Shown here: piece after piece, positions 36,580 to 47,790 of the stretch
How positions within the stretch are numbered: the first letter of the stretch is position 1
Layout: the number at the start of each line of letters is the position of its first letter
Origin: Atrichornis clamosus
Taxonomy: Eukaryota; Chordata; Aves; Passeriformes; Menuridae
Length of the DNA: 64,000 nt
NCBI GenBank assembly: GCA_013400975.1
Contig: WBMZ01000409.1
Span: forward strand, 118,785-182,784
Direction of reading: 5' to 3'
Translations under genes and position numbers: made by a program
Notes under the pieces: model-generated
Told to the model about the DNA's origin: nothing
What the model saw: the letters and a program-made list of their open reading frames with translations, nothing else
Databases searched by the model: none

Positions 36580-37420
36580 ATCTCCATCTCTTTGCCAACT
36601 TAGAGCCAGGGCAGGACCAATACGAATTTCTTAATCTTCCCTATACCATTCCTACCTGAAGAGCAAAAGTTTGTGCAATGTTGGCCTGCAAGTACACAAT
36701 TCTGCATTTTGGGTGTGGTTCTGTTCTTCTAGCTCCTTCTTGACTTATGATGTCTCACAGATTTTTGTGACCAGCAATTTTAATTTTTTTTAGCACAGTC
36801 CTACTTTTTGCACCACAGTTTTGAAATCAAGCTCACAAATAAAGGCTAGGTCCTAGTAACCTTGTAAGCCCACATCCTTGCTACGGGTAACCTCATTCCA
36901 GGACTGAATCTCCCTCTTCAACACAAGCAGTTGACATCTCCCTTTAGTTAGTTTCTTATCCATGTTATACTTTTTGAACTAATTCCCATCTTCTTCAGCT
37001 TAACTAATAATTTCCCATGTGGCACCTTATTACCTACTTTTCACAAGTCCATAGAGATGAGACCTACTGCATTTCTTTAGTCAAGAAAATCTGTTATCTC
37101 AGAGAAGAAAGCTATCCAGTTACTCTGCCACAATCAGCCTTTGGCAAACTCACATTGCAGCCTGTCCCATCTTTCATTTACCTCATGCCTTTGTCCTAGA
37201 GAATTGCATACTGTTGAGACTGTATTAAAATAGGGCATGTAGTCACTGCAAGCACTTTCTCCCCTTTTTTAAAGTGGGTGTTATGAGTACTATATTTGCC
37301 TTTCTCCCACTATAAGGCTTATGTGGGCGTGAGGTAATACTTTCTTTGGTAGATGCTGTGGGCAAGGAGCACACCGACAACTACTCCCTCCGCTGATGGA
37401 CAGTAACATCTTAGCAGGAA
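36580..37420 (-). mobile_element. Ancient CR1/L3-type LINE, reverse transcriptase fragment
   Basis: Minus-strand translation across several frames recovers the order of CR1 RT motifs. A GQAA-like piece near 37160 precedes the SQHGFTKGKS-type region. Next come residues resembling TVPHGKLLVKLEEMG (seen as CHMGNY..LS..RRWEL) near 36985-37030, and then KLTKGRCQLLVL followed by IQSWNEVTRS near 36880-36945, where CR1 has RKQRVVVNG and SEWGEVTSG. Many frameshifts and stops show great age. The upstream part (37261-37330) matches the antisense of the segment just before, with a ccttttttaaagtgggtg-like stretch. Confidence 0.72.
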
Positions 37421-40400
37421 CTAGTTTGCCTATTGCAATTTTCTTAAAGTAGCCCTGGAAGGTCCCTTAAAACATAAGACCTGTATAAATACCCATTGGA
37501 TAGACAAGCTGAGACCAAAACAGGGAATACCTTCTGGAAACTCTAGAAAGAGAGCCTCATCTGAAGTTTGTGGGCTAGTAATAAAGCCAAGCCCTCAGAA
37601 GGGGTAAGTTTGACCTTATAGTGTCACGATGAATATATTTGAGGCAGTGTAGAAACACCACCTGCTCACACAAAGAAATTCAAAGCCAGTCTGTCCTAAA
37701 TCATGCCACTGTGTTCGGTTATTGCACATATATCCCCCAGCACAGCATGATCTTATGTATTATATATATTGCAATTAGACAAAATGGTGTGACTTAGGAA
37801 TGAAGTGGCAGCCTTAATTGCTGTTTTCATTTGTTAGGAAAGTTCTAACTTGAACACCGAGGGTAACTTTAATTCTGGCAAGCCAGTTCAGCTGGAAAGG
37901 AGAGAAAGTAGAAAGGAACAAGGTGCCTCCTCATTAATGCACATTGGCAACTTTCAGGCCTCCCTGTGGAAGGGGCACTGGTAGGAAAGGACCTCAGTGG
38001 GGAGAGCCCACCCTACCCACATTCCCATCCTCCTCCTCCTCATGTCGACCAGCTTGATGGAGAGTTCACTTCAAGCAAAACCTAACCAAACACAGGGCTT
38101 GGAAGACTTCTGTCCCAGACCCTTGTCTGGGAAGGGCACCAAATGATGATGCCTATGCCTGAAACCCAAAGCCTCTTGAGACAGTTGCTTCCATGCAGGA
38201 AAAGAAAAAAAGGGTCCAAAATATAGGCAATGGCAGAAAGAAGTAAAAAAAAAAAAGGAGTCAAAAGAGAGGCTTTGTTAGGCTTAGGGAGGGCACAGAT
38301 CATCTTCCACATTCCCTGTGGATCAAGAATGGATTCAAACAAGCATGTGGCTGTTGTGTTAAGCTTCTTGTCTTGGCTCTGGAGCAACACAGTTATGGAA
38401 TATTTTGTTTCTTAAGAGTCTGCAGCTAAGTAACTGCCAAAGCCTTTGGGCTTGTCTTGGTCCTTAAACTAAAGGAAGTTTGCTTGCCTAAAGATGGAGT
38501 TGAGGCCTTGGGACACAGTCCCCTGTTAATATGACGACTGGTACTGAAACTAGAGTCTTCCCACAGAGTGCCTCAGAGTGAACATCCTTCTAAAAGCCCT
38601 GCATAAAGTGTAAACAAGGTAGAAAAATCAAGTCTGTAATGAGCATTCTCTCTGCAGAAATGGTGCCCATACATTGATGAAACTCTTCACTCCTTCAAGC
38701 TCATTTCACTTCGTGACATGTATTTCTTGTTGTAGTGCAGCTTTGGTAAATCTATAGCAGTGTCACAGCACGTGCACATTAGACATTAACTGCAATTGAC
38801 TGAATGTTGTCATTTAGCAAGGAGGAGAATAAGCTTCAGATTAAACAAAATAATTTAATATGATTAGAAAGAACTACAGATACTCTTTGTGATTTTTACG
38901 GTTGCACACTGTGTCAAGAGTTTGGTAATTTATAAAACTTCTTGATAGAAATATATTAATATACCAGTCAAAGTAATAATTAATTCCCTTGAGAAAATGC
39001 TCATTAAAAAAAAAAAGTAACAAAAAAAGAAAATTCTAAGAAGCTAGAAGATCACAATGTAAGCTAGCTGCCAATTAAGCCTTCATGGGGTAGGGAAAGG
39101 AAAATGAAGGCAATAGTATAGCTTTCTGACTGGGGATTTGATCTTCCAGATAACCTCCGAATTGCAATGTTTCACTTACTCAAAGCTCTGCTGAAATACA
39201 TCCTAGCTGATTATGCCATAATACTGTGCATTTATCCTCACATGTAGGGAATTATTCCATTAGTCATAAATGCAGTTAGTTATGAATGGTAGACAATAGT
39301 GAGTTTGTAAGGAAATACAGATTTTTTTTTTTCATGCTATCCTATATCCCAAGAATGTCATTTTGCTGAGAATACAGGACTACCTACTACCTATTCTGTA
39401 CTACACACACTTCTGAGATGCTTGTTCTATCTATAATTAAACATTTGTAGGACAGGCAAGGAGGGTGTAATATCCGAATACATGGCAGAACCTGTGTCGA
39501 GCATGGCAAGACTATGACAAAAGACTAAATGTCCAATAAATATACTTAGTTCAATGAGACATTTCAAAGCATTCACTAAATAGCCACTATGAATGGCCAA
39601 AAAACAGCCACTTTGCCTGCAGAGAGCAGGGGTCTCCATGACACTCCCCAGAAATGCCTGGATCCCCGAGGGTGTGTGGGTCACCTCCGGCATCCATATC
39701 CACCACCACAATCTGTACTGCTGCAAAGTACAGGGAAAATTCCATGGAGTCACGGTCCCCGTGCTAAAAACAGTGTGTAAGGAGACTTCCTATAAAGTCC
39801 AGGTTGTCTAGATTTTCTGTGTATTTGTAAAAAATTAGATCAAATAGTATTTTTTTAAAGGAAGTGAAATTTTTACCAATGCTTTGCAGACATAGGCTAA
39901 TATAACTTAAAACCTTCCTACAACAGAATCCAATTTTGCAACCTTCACTCACATTGAATAATTCCTCTTCACAGATGTTCCCCTGATGTCTAATGGCTGT
40001 GACTCACAAGCTCTGGTGAATCACACTGGGGTAAGAAAGAAGGTTAGCCCCAGGTGCCCTGCCCCTCTCCCCACCTGGAGGAAACCTCAGAAGCAGCGAA
40101 ATGCCTGTGTTCACCCTTCCTCAGCTCTTGCAGTTCATTGTTCAATTTACTCATTTAAACTGCTGTTGATTGGAATTTACCTTAATCTGCTGGGATGCGA
40201 CTTGTGATTTAGTGGAGATGGGTAAGGGACTGGCAAGGTGGCAGAGCAGTGCTTCTGCCATCACTTAGTCCAGTACAAATTGAAGTCAAGACAGGCAGAG
40301 AAATATGGAAGTAGCCTGGGCACAGTGAGAAGTGGTGGCCCTTGGCTATTAAATATGTGCGTATGAAAATGCACAAAAGCAAACACTGCAAATATCCTGC

Positions 40401-42170
40401 CAACAGCCAGACACTTTCATATCACAGTGCAGAAATCCACACGTTAAGTTGGCCAAGTGCAGAGGAAAGCTATTTTTCCACCCATTTGTTTTTAACTGTG
40501 CTAGCTGTCTTAGGAATCATCTGGATACTGCTGAAGATAAAACAGTACTTAGCTTGCACAGATGATTTCAAGGCCACAACAGCACCTTCCCCAGAGGCTC
40601 CTAAGTCTGTGGAAGCCCCTAAGATGCAGTGGTCCATGCCCTGTCCTACTACCTCATGCACACGCAAGGCACAGGGATGTACCCAAGCATGCTGACTTCG
40701 GGCATGTTGAAGTTGAACGAAAGATTCTAATTACTAGGTGTTGGGAACTGATGTTGTACTTATGTATGGGATGACTTTGCTGTTTTTTTCGAAGCCACAT
40801 AGGAATTGACAACATTTTGTTCTTCATATTTATTTGTCTTTTATATGGAATTATTCTCTCCCTTCAAAAGTAGAGCACAATTTATGACAATGAGAGCTGA
40901 GTATGTTACACAGTAATAAAGGTAAGCACTAACAGAATAAAGCTGTCTAAGGGGTGCTATAAATGTATCTCATTAATTTGTATGCAAAATATATTTTGGA
41001 CTCTGCTCAGTGCATTGCAGGTGAAGGCTGTGTGGGAGCCAGAAATTATGCTTCCTGGGTCCCTGAAGCAGCCTTGGCCTGATCCTGGACTCAGTCTGGG
41101 CTCAGTGGCTCCCCTTTATACCACAGGTGGCAGCTGGTGCAGAAGAAGCATCGCTGGCTTGAAGGAGAAGAAAAGAGATCTACAGGTTCCAGCCATATTG
41201 CTACAACTCAGCAGCATAAATAGGCTCCCTCTTAACAGGTGATCCCCTTGGTTTCTTGCTCACTCACGCATTGCTCAACACTGTTGAGCTGTTCCAGACA
41301 CCCCTGTAAGGTGCAGCACACCTGGGTGTTGGGGGTGCAACACCGTCAAGGAGAAGCAGACTTTTTGTTAGTTACTACTAGGATTAAGGTCACTGAGGCA
41401 ACACTACAGTGAATATCTGACGCTAGTTAGATGTATGCCAGTATTTAAAATATCGTATTAGATTCAACCCCCTTAAGTTGACCAAAATATTCGTGACTCC
41501 CATTTCTCCTCTGTGGATCTTTGGATTGACCCAGAGTCCAAGGCGTTAAAGAATGCATCAGAATATCTGTCACGTCTCTTAGAGGTATACCCACAACATC
41601 AATGCTTACCCTGTGCTTGAAATCGCATGTGTGGGCACTGTGCAGAGGTGAAGCCCGCAGAGATAGGATCCTTCTGCTACTGTTGTCTTTCCACCCCCCC
41701 AGCAGAAAAAATAAGAGTCAAGTTGTCTTTTTCTCAAGCTAAAATAAAGGTAAAAAGTTAATCCTTGTTTATCTAATGGAACTGCTAATTTAGCTGTGAA
41801 TAGAAACTACACCCCCACCCCCCACTTCCCCACACACAAGCACAGTTTGGTCTCAGTCCCACAGAGGAGCTACAGCTAAGCAGCTACATGGAGTCACTTG
41901 AAAGCCAGCTGAAAGTACCCATTGAGTTTGTTGAGGATTCCCTAGAGGACACCTTAGCTGTTCTGCTCTTACAGCTCAAGGAGAATTGGTCGTTCCACAG
42001 CTACGGTGTTGTTCTCCCTTCTCCCTAGACGAGAATGCCTAAGGGTGACTTATTGTTGCTGCTTCCTAACTGGAGCAATAGCATTTTTTTCACCTTCAGT
42101 TCATGCCTCAGCTGACTCACAGACTCAGACATGATACCATGGCCCGGGTTGTCTGACACATGCACGTGTG

Positions 42171-42192
42171 CGCACACACACACACACACACA
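42171..42192. repeat. (CA)n microsatellite
   Basis: CA dinucleotide run of about 11 units (the first unit is CG), preceded by alternating purine/pyrimidine bases (tgcacgtgtgcg). The whole stretch could favour Z-DNA. Confidence 0.9.
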
Positions 42193-43352
42193 GACCGTCA
42201 CATTGTAGGAACTTCTGTGTTCACACTGCGGGGTGAGGGCTCGGTGCGTGTGAGTGTGTAGAGCCTACTGAAATACACCACTTACCAGGCTAAAGGAAGC
42301 CATGTCACTCCTATGCTGATGTCTCTAAATCAAATTCACTAGCAATAAAAAGCTTAAAAACAAGAGTAGCACAGGTTGAAATGAAGAATGGTCTGTAGAA
42401 TGTCAAGGAACTCAAAGCTTTCCCTAACCTGGAAATGATAAGTCACAGTCAAACATGTGTCTTGTGATTTGAAAAGTTTTTCAAGGAGGAGATGCGTGAC
42501 CTGTGCCAGAAAATGCCATAGTCCAGTTCTCACTGTACATAAGTTATTTTCATTTAGTTCTTTTCTCCTCTAATGCAGACATCTGAAAAAAAAGAAATCA
42601 AGAAAAGCATTAAAATGCATGTTGTGTTTTTTGTGAAAATGTGTTAGTCTTCTTCTAATTATATCCAGATTATGTCATGAGTATTTGAGAATTAAATCCC
42701 TAGATCTTAAATATTGACCACAAAATCCCCCATCATCCAGATTTGCCATCGAGACACTAGACTATGAAGCAAACTGACCCAAAAGAAAAGACAGATTTCC
42801 AGCAATTTTTCCTGCTGAGTGCAGGACTTTGCATTTCCTCTCCGGTGGAGGTGCATCTTAATCTAAAATCACACAGAAGCACAACATCTCCTGCCATTCT
42901 GCTGGAAGAGGTTCAGATATTTTCCTTGTTCATACAGAATGAGTCAGACCCACACACTGTTGTTACTGACAAACTCAGAGATAGGCAAGTAGGCTGATAT
43001 TAATTTGTGAATTATAGTCACTTGAGGACTTTAGGGAGTGTTGTGGTAAATACAGCAGTGTTTTCATATTGTAAATGCACTCTAATAGTTGGAATTATTT
43101 CATTTCAAAAGAAAAGATACAACTGAAGGGTTAAAAATAATAAGCAATTGATGAGCAGCAGCCTGATGAATCCAAGCAAAAGGAGAAGAAAAGTGCAGAA
43201 ATGGCATTCTTCTGTAGGTGTTTCTTCTGGGGAATTATCTCTAGTCATCGCCTAGTCATGAGACAAGTTTTTGCCATAATTACAAACCCAGGCCACTGTG
43301 GCTGGGCATAGTCCAGGGAGAAGGGCACTGGAAACAATGGTTAAAAATTATT

Positions 43353-43368
43353 AAAAAAAAAAAAAAAA
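43353..43368. repeat. Poly(A) run of 16
   Basis: Sixteen A residues after ttaaaaatta. There is no retrocopy body upstream that I can recognise, so it is not interpreted as a retroposon tail. Confidence 0.9.
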
Positions 43369-43956
43369 GGTGCTGAAAGTCAAAATAAAGGTTTGTTCAT
43401 GAAAAATATTGGGAAAGCAGCTCCTTCAGGATCAGAAAAAGCAGCTCTGGAAACGTAAATGATGTGCCAGTTCCCATGTTATCAAAATCAGAGTGCCTGA
43501 AATGTAGTTTTATTACAGGAAAATCTGACTAAATACACAGACACTGACAAAATTCCCCAGTGCAAAATCCCTGATGCCTGGTTTCTGGCAGCAAACCTGC
43601 TTGGAACCCTGACTGGGAATCCAGCTGGTTTTCCTCCTCTTTGTCAGCTGGGGAGAAAGCCACCTCCGGCACTGTCCCCACTCTCCCACAAAGGCAGCAC
43701 CTTCCAGGTTATCCAGGCACCTCTCTTCATCCATGTTTATGGATGGGAAGTGTCAGGTTCTCTGGCTGCCCGTGCTGCGGTGGGTCAGGGTACCAAGCCC
43801 TCGCCACCTCACAGGGCGCTCAGGCTGGTGCAGCAGGGAGGCAGAAAGGCATTGCTCCCGGTGACCTTGCCGGCTGCTGAGGGAAGGTGCTGTCCTCTTT
43901 TGCTGCCTGTCACTGCTCGCAGGCACCACAGAGCTGTAGTAAGGCGAGAGAGCACC

Positions 43957-43957
<1 letters not shown>

Positions 43958-43987
<30 letters not shown>
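43958..43987. repeat. (CTG)10 trinucleotide repeat
   Basis: Ten perfect CTG units inside a locally GC-rich stretch. It opens poly-Ala, poly-Ser or poly-Leu frames depending on reading, but none belongs to a recognisable gene. It is of the repeat class that can expand. Confidence 0.97.
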
Positions 43988-43989
<2 letters not shown>

Positions 43990-44504
43990 CACTCGCTCTG
44001 CCACGGCTCACCATTCTCCATCACTGACTTCACATAGCCAGCCCCTCACCTTCTCATCTGCAGTTACCTCCCACCTCTCAGGCTTCATTTCCACAATGTA
44101 TACCCATGCACTCCCTGCCGTCACTGTCCCATTTTTCCTTATCCATTGAGGACCTAGGACCCTGCTCAGCAGAGTTCCCGGTGAATTTGTAGCTCTCCTG
44201 CTCTAGTGTTTAACCTCGGCAGCTTAGAGCACTACTTGCTTCTCCAAGCGCCACCTCAGCCACCCATTCCACCAGCTGATTTATTTCCCACTTACCTCTG
44301 GTGTCACCCTGCCAAGCTCACTTTGTTCCTAAAAACATCTGGAGGATATAGGAAACCATCCATGGGAACACTAGCAACCTGGCAGCTTAGTGTAAAAGGA
44401 GTAATGGCCCCCATTCCTTAAATCTCTGAACAATGAAGGGGAGAGAGAAGTAAAAAAAAACAACCCAAACCAATGCCACTGATGCAGTTGTGTCCCAGTC
44501 CTAG

Positions 44505-44808
44505 GGGCTAATGGACAATTTGTATTACTTTTTACAAGGGCCTGTAGTGGAGGACAGGAGGTAATGGCCTTAAACTGAAAGAGGTAGATTTGAAAGAGAT
44601 GTTAGGAAGAAATTCTTTACTGTGAGGGTGGTGAGGCACTGGAAAAGGTTGACCAGAGAAACTGTGAATGCCCCATTCCTGGAAGTGTTCAAGGCCAGGT
44701 TGGATGAGGCTTTGAGCAACCTGGTCTAGTGGAAGTTGTCCCTGCCCATGGCAGTGGGGTTGGAACTAGATGATTTTTAAGGACTTTTCCAACACAAGCC
44801 ATCCTAAG
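44505..44808 (+). mobile_element. CR1 LINE 3' end, plus orientation
   Basis: The plus strand reads through the CR1 ORF2 tail. Near the left edge it gives FTRACSGGQEVMA-like residues (aagggcctgtagtggaggac region), then a LKLKEVDLKEMLGRN stretch, and later the nucleotide pattern ggttggatgaggctttgagc followed by caacctggtctagtggaagt. The end, ggggttggaactagatgatt then aaggacttttccaacac, is the standard CR1 3' UTR closing segment. The terminal octamers are worn away. It is more diverged than the 29 kb copy. It is the only clear CR1 on this strand. Confidence 0.88.
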
Positions 44809-47654
44809 GTTAGCTGCCAGGGTACACTTTATGGCTGATTCAGAATGTTTGTAATTTCCAAGAAGCCCATCCTGCTGCTCCAAACTTCAATGCATCATGG
44901 GAAGCAGAATGGGAGTTTAGCTGGGATGAAATAGGGACTGGCAGGAGTTATATCAGACAAGACACTGCTGCACTGGAACAAGTAAATAATATGTGTAGTT
45001 TCATAGACTGGTGGATTGGCTGGGTTAGATGATGCCCCAGTCATGCACCCTGGATGCAAAGTACTCCCGGATTTTCACCCTGTCAGAATTCCCTGATGAT
45101 GGCCTATCTTTCTTCATGCCCTTGCTCACACACTTCAGGTGCTGGGTCAGTGCAATGAGTGTCACAAAGTGGTCTTTTTTCCGTACTCTTATGACAGGAG
45201 ATGTCACAGCAAAGGTCGGCAAGCCTGGAGATCACCCACAAAATGTGGTTGTAGAGCCTCTCCCAGTAATAATGGTTACTGAGCAGCAAAACTTGAGATC
45301 AATTTCTCAGAACAGATTTGCCCCATTATTAGCAGTAAGACAGACAATCCTTCATCATGTGTCTTCTCTTCTGCTTACTGTGTTTGGGACTACGTGGACC
45401 TTCACCACAGTGACGAGGCACTGACCAGCCTCACAGACTCCAAGACAAACATGAAGGTCATACTGCCTGAGTGCTCCAAGGTATGGAGTGACCAGCTGGG
45501 ATGTGCCACAAGAGTGAAATGCACGAAATGGAGATGGGTCTGGCAGATCACTAGTGACATTTATTTACAAGGGTAGGGTATTAAATGTACTTCTTGAAGC
45601 AGACCATGCCACCTCAGTTGTGCTAGGTATTGGTTGGCATTTAAAAGTGGGATAGTGGTAACTATGTCTGGGTTGTCTGTGGAAGAACTGATCAAAAGGT
45701 TTCATGGATTTGCACTTCAGACTGTAATTCTAACACCCCAATCACATGCTGAAGGTGTGAACACTGCCTGTGTTACACTACTTACATGAAGCTACACATG
45801 TGCCACCTAACATTATTGGGTTTGCAGCGCACAGCCAGAAAGCAGTGCACCATATTAAATACCCTCTGATCCTGACTGCACAGCTACTCCATTGCTCCAT
45901 GCGAGCTGCAACACTTGCTGCTGGTTGGCATTTATTCTTCCTGGCTCCATCATTGTCAAGGTGGAAGAACAAAAGAGCCCCAGGTTGGTTTGCTGTTTTC
46001 CTTCCTTCTGGTTATTTCTTTGCCAAGACAGAAATAACTGTTTGGAGTGATGAAGCTGGGTCTCTTTCCCTTTCCTTTTCCTACTCCTTTCATGTCTTCT
46101 CAATCCTTCATGAGATTCTCAGGGATCTCACAAAAAGGGTGGCACCAGCATCAACTACACACATTCCTCTGAACAGTCAGGGGGGAATGCAGCTGCTGGT
46201 CTGGTGGCTCTCCCACCCAGCCAGCATCAACCAAAGGCTGGGGGTTTGCCCTCCCTTTCACAGAAGGGCTTGCATAGCATTAAGAGACATTCCTTCCTAA
46301 CTGTTTCTCTTTTTTTAAAAAGTTTCTTTCCCTCACTGAGCACTGTAGCATCATGAATTCAAATGGTACAAAATAGTCACTTATGCTTTGCAGACAATTT
46401 CAAAGTTGACGAACTTACTGTATATAAAATCTTGAATTTAAGAAGCTCACTCAAAGATGAGCTACAAACTTGGCATCTAAAATGAGAAATCTTGGGTTAT
46501 CCCTTGGTTTAAATTATCTTGAGACACATACGGCTTGAAAGGTAATGAAACAAATGGGGAACTGATCTGAAAATATGTTTTCAAATGTGAGCTTGCTAGT
46601 CAAAATGTACTCATGGATTTTTATTTTTTTCATTGATTTCTTCAAAGCTTATTATACCTGAAAATAGAATGAGCTACATTCAGATTTGGTTTTGACTGCT
46701 AAGGCAATTTTATGAAAAAATAGTGTACCATACAGATATATTTACCCTCCAGCTGCACGGCCAAGAAACAGGCATCTGAATTCTCTTTCTTATACAGGTC
46801 AGTATTAACAATGTTATTCAAGAAGGATAGGGACTGCCAGATATTTTGATTGTGATTGCTGGTGTGTTTTAAGGGAAAATCCTATTTTCGGTTGTAATTT
46901 CTAACCTATATCACTGCAGATAAACACTGGTCTGAAATCACATGGAATTAATTTTAGAAAGTTTATGATGACATTGTAAACCTATAGCTGCTGCTGAGGC
47001 TAGAAAATGTATGTAAATTTGCATGTTTGCACATATTTGTTCATATTTTCTGATTATACCTTTCCTTTTTTTGAAGCTCTGCTATCCCTTGGTTTTGAGC
47101 CATGTTAGTATTTTCATAGAGGAAGGTGTCTCTGTGTTAGGAATGTGCTTTTTCCTGTTATTATAGGAACTGGGGTTAATGGCTGTGGATGAAGGGAGGG
47201 AAGCTGAAACAGTTTTTGAGTCAGGGCCTGGGCCAAGCAAGGAAACTGGAGCTATGAGTCAGATGGGAGGAGACTGGGGCTGGCTGGACTCGGAAACTGT
47301 GTTAGGAACTATCGGAGAAGAAAGGTGAGATCACAGGGGATGTTAGGCTGTGTGGTACATGTCCATCATCAGAGCTGGGAAGGGTTTGGGGTAAGGGTGA
47401 CACGAGCCCAAGCACTCCAAGCTGTTTTACAGCAGAGTTACATTCTCCTACCATACACCTTGCTGTGGTCTTCCACCATACTACCACAATGCTTTCTGCT
47501 TTCTTCATCAGGCCCGTGCCTTATTCACTGCACTGAGTGGATGCTATTCATCTCCTTCATTCTCATTATTCACTGTAATGTCCCTACATCCTATTTACTG
47601 CTCACTATTCAAACCCTGTTCCAAAGATAGAATAATTAATTTCCTCATGGGCTG
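44809..47654. other. Non-coding DNA with unexplained open frames
   Basis: Holds two of the longer interior frames: 45029-45424 plus (131 codons) and 45770-46300 plus (176 codons). Neither has a domain, signal peptide or splice context that I recognise. The minus strand at 45025-45222 also reads open, with ordinary amino-acid composition and a terminal stop. An old retrocopy of an mRNA cannot be excluded, but no poly(A) tail is visible on either side. Confidence 0.4.
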
Positions 47655-47790
47655 TTCCTCATGGGCACTCATCATTACAGTACTTCATAAATAGTAATTC
47701 ATTCATTTTCACAACACTCATGCAAGAGTTAGGTTGGTGTTATTCCCATTTTTAGAAAGGGGAACTGAGGCAACCAGACTTTAACTAAGG
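47655..47790 (-). mobile_element. MIR-like SINE, inverted
   Basis: In plus orientation the stretch with ttcacaacactcatgcaaga, then ttggtgttattcccattttt and gaactgaggcaacc, matches the antisense of the MIR core ('cacaacaaccctatgaggtaggtactattatccccattttacagatgaggaaactgaggc'). The match is partial, as expected for a relic of this age. The tRNA-derived head is not clear. Confidence 0.72.

Larger units (their letters stand above)
37421..44504. other. Non-coding DNA, no gene recognised
   Basis: Seven kilobases without a recognised gene. Contents noted are a (CA)n run at 42171-42192, a 16-base poly(A) at 43353-43368, and a GC-richer section at 43.6-44.04 kb with a (CTG)10 repeat. Short overlapping frames are present on both strands, none with a domain signature. 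Confidence 0.5.

Noticed and set aside
43353..43368. Poly(A) as the tail of a retroposed gene copy
   Set aside because: Nothing upstream on the plus strand resembles an mRNA body and no flanking target-site duplication was seen.
43753..44004. Poly-serine, poly-alanine or poly-leucine proteins from the CTG repeat
   Set aside because: Frames open on both strands only because of the trinucleotide repeat and GC-rich flanks; no surrounding gene structure.
45270..45400. hAT transposase signature (minus-strand CLTANNGANLF)
   Set aside because: A single short motif with stops on both sides and no other hAT landmark such as the cysteine/histidine or W-rich segments.
45770..46300. 176-codon plus-strand open frame
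   Set aside because: No domain, signal peptide or splice context; composition resembles translated non-coding DNA, and the opposite strand is also partly open.
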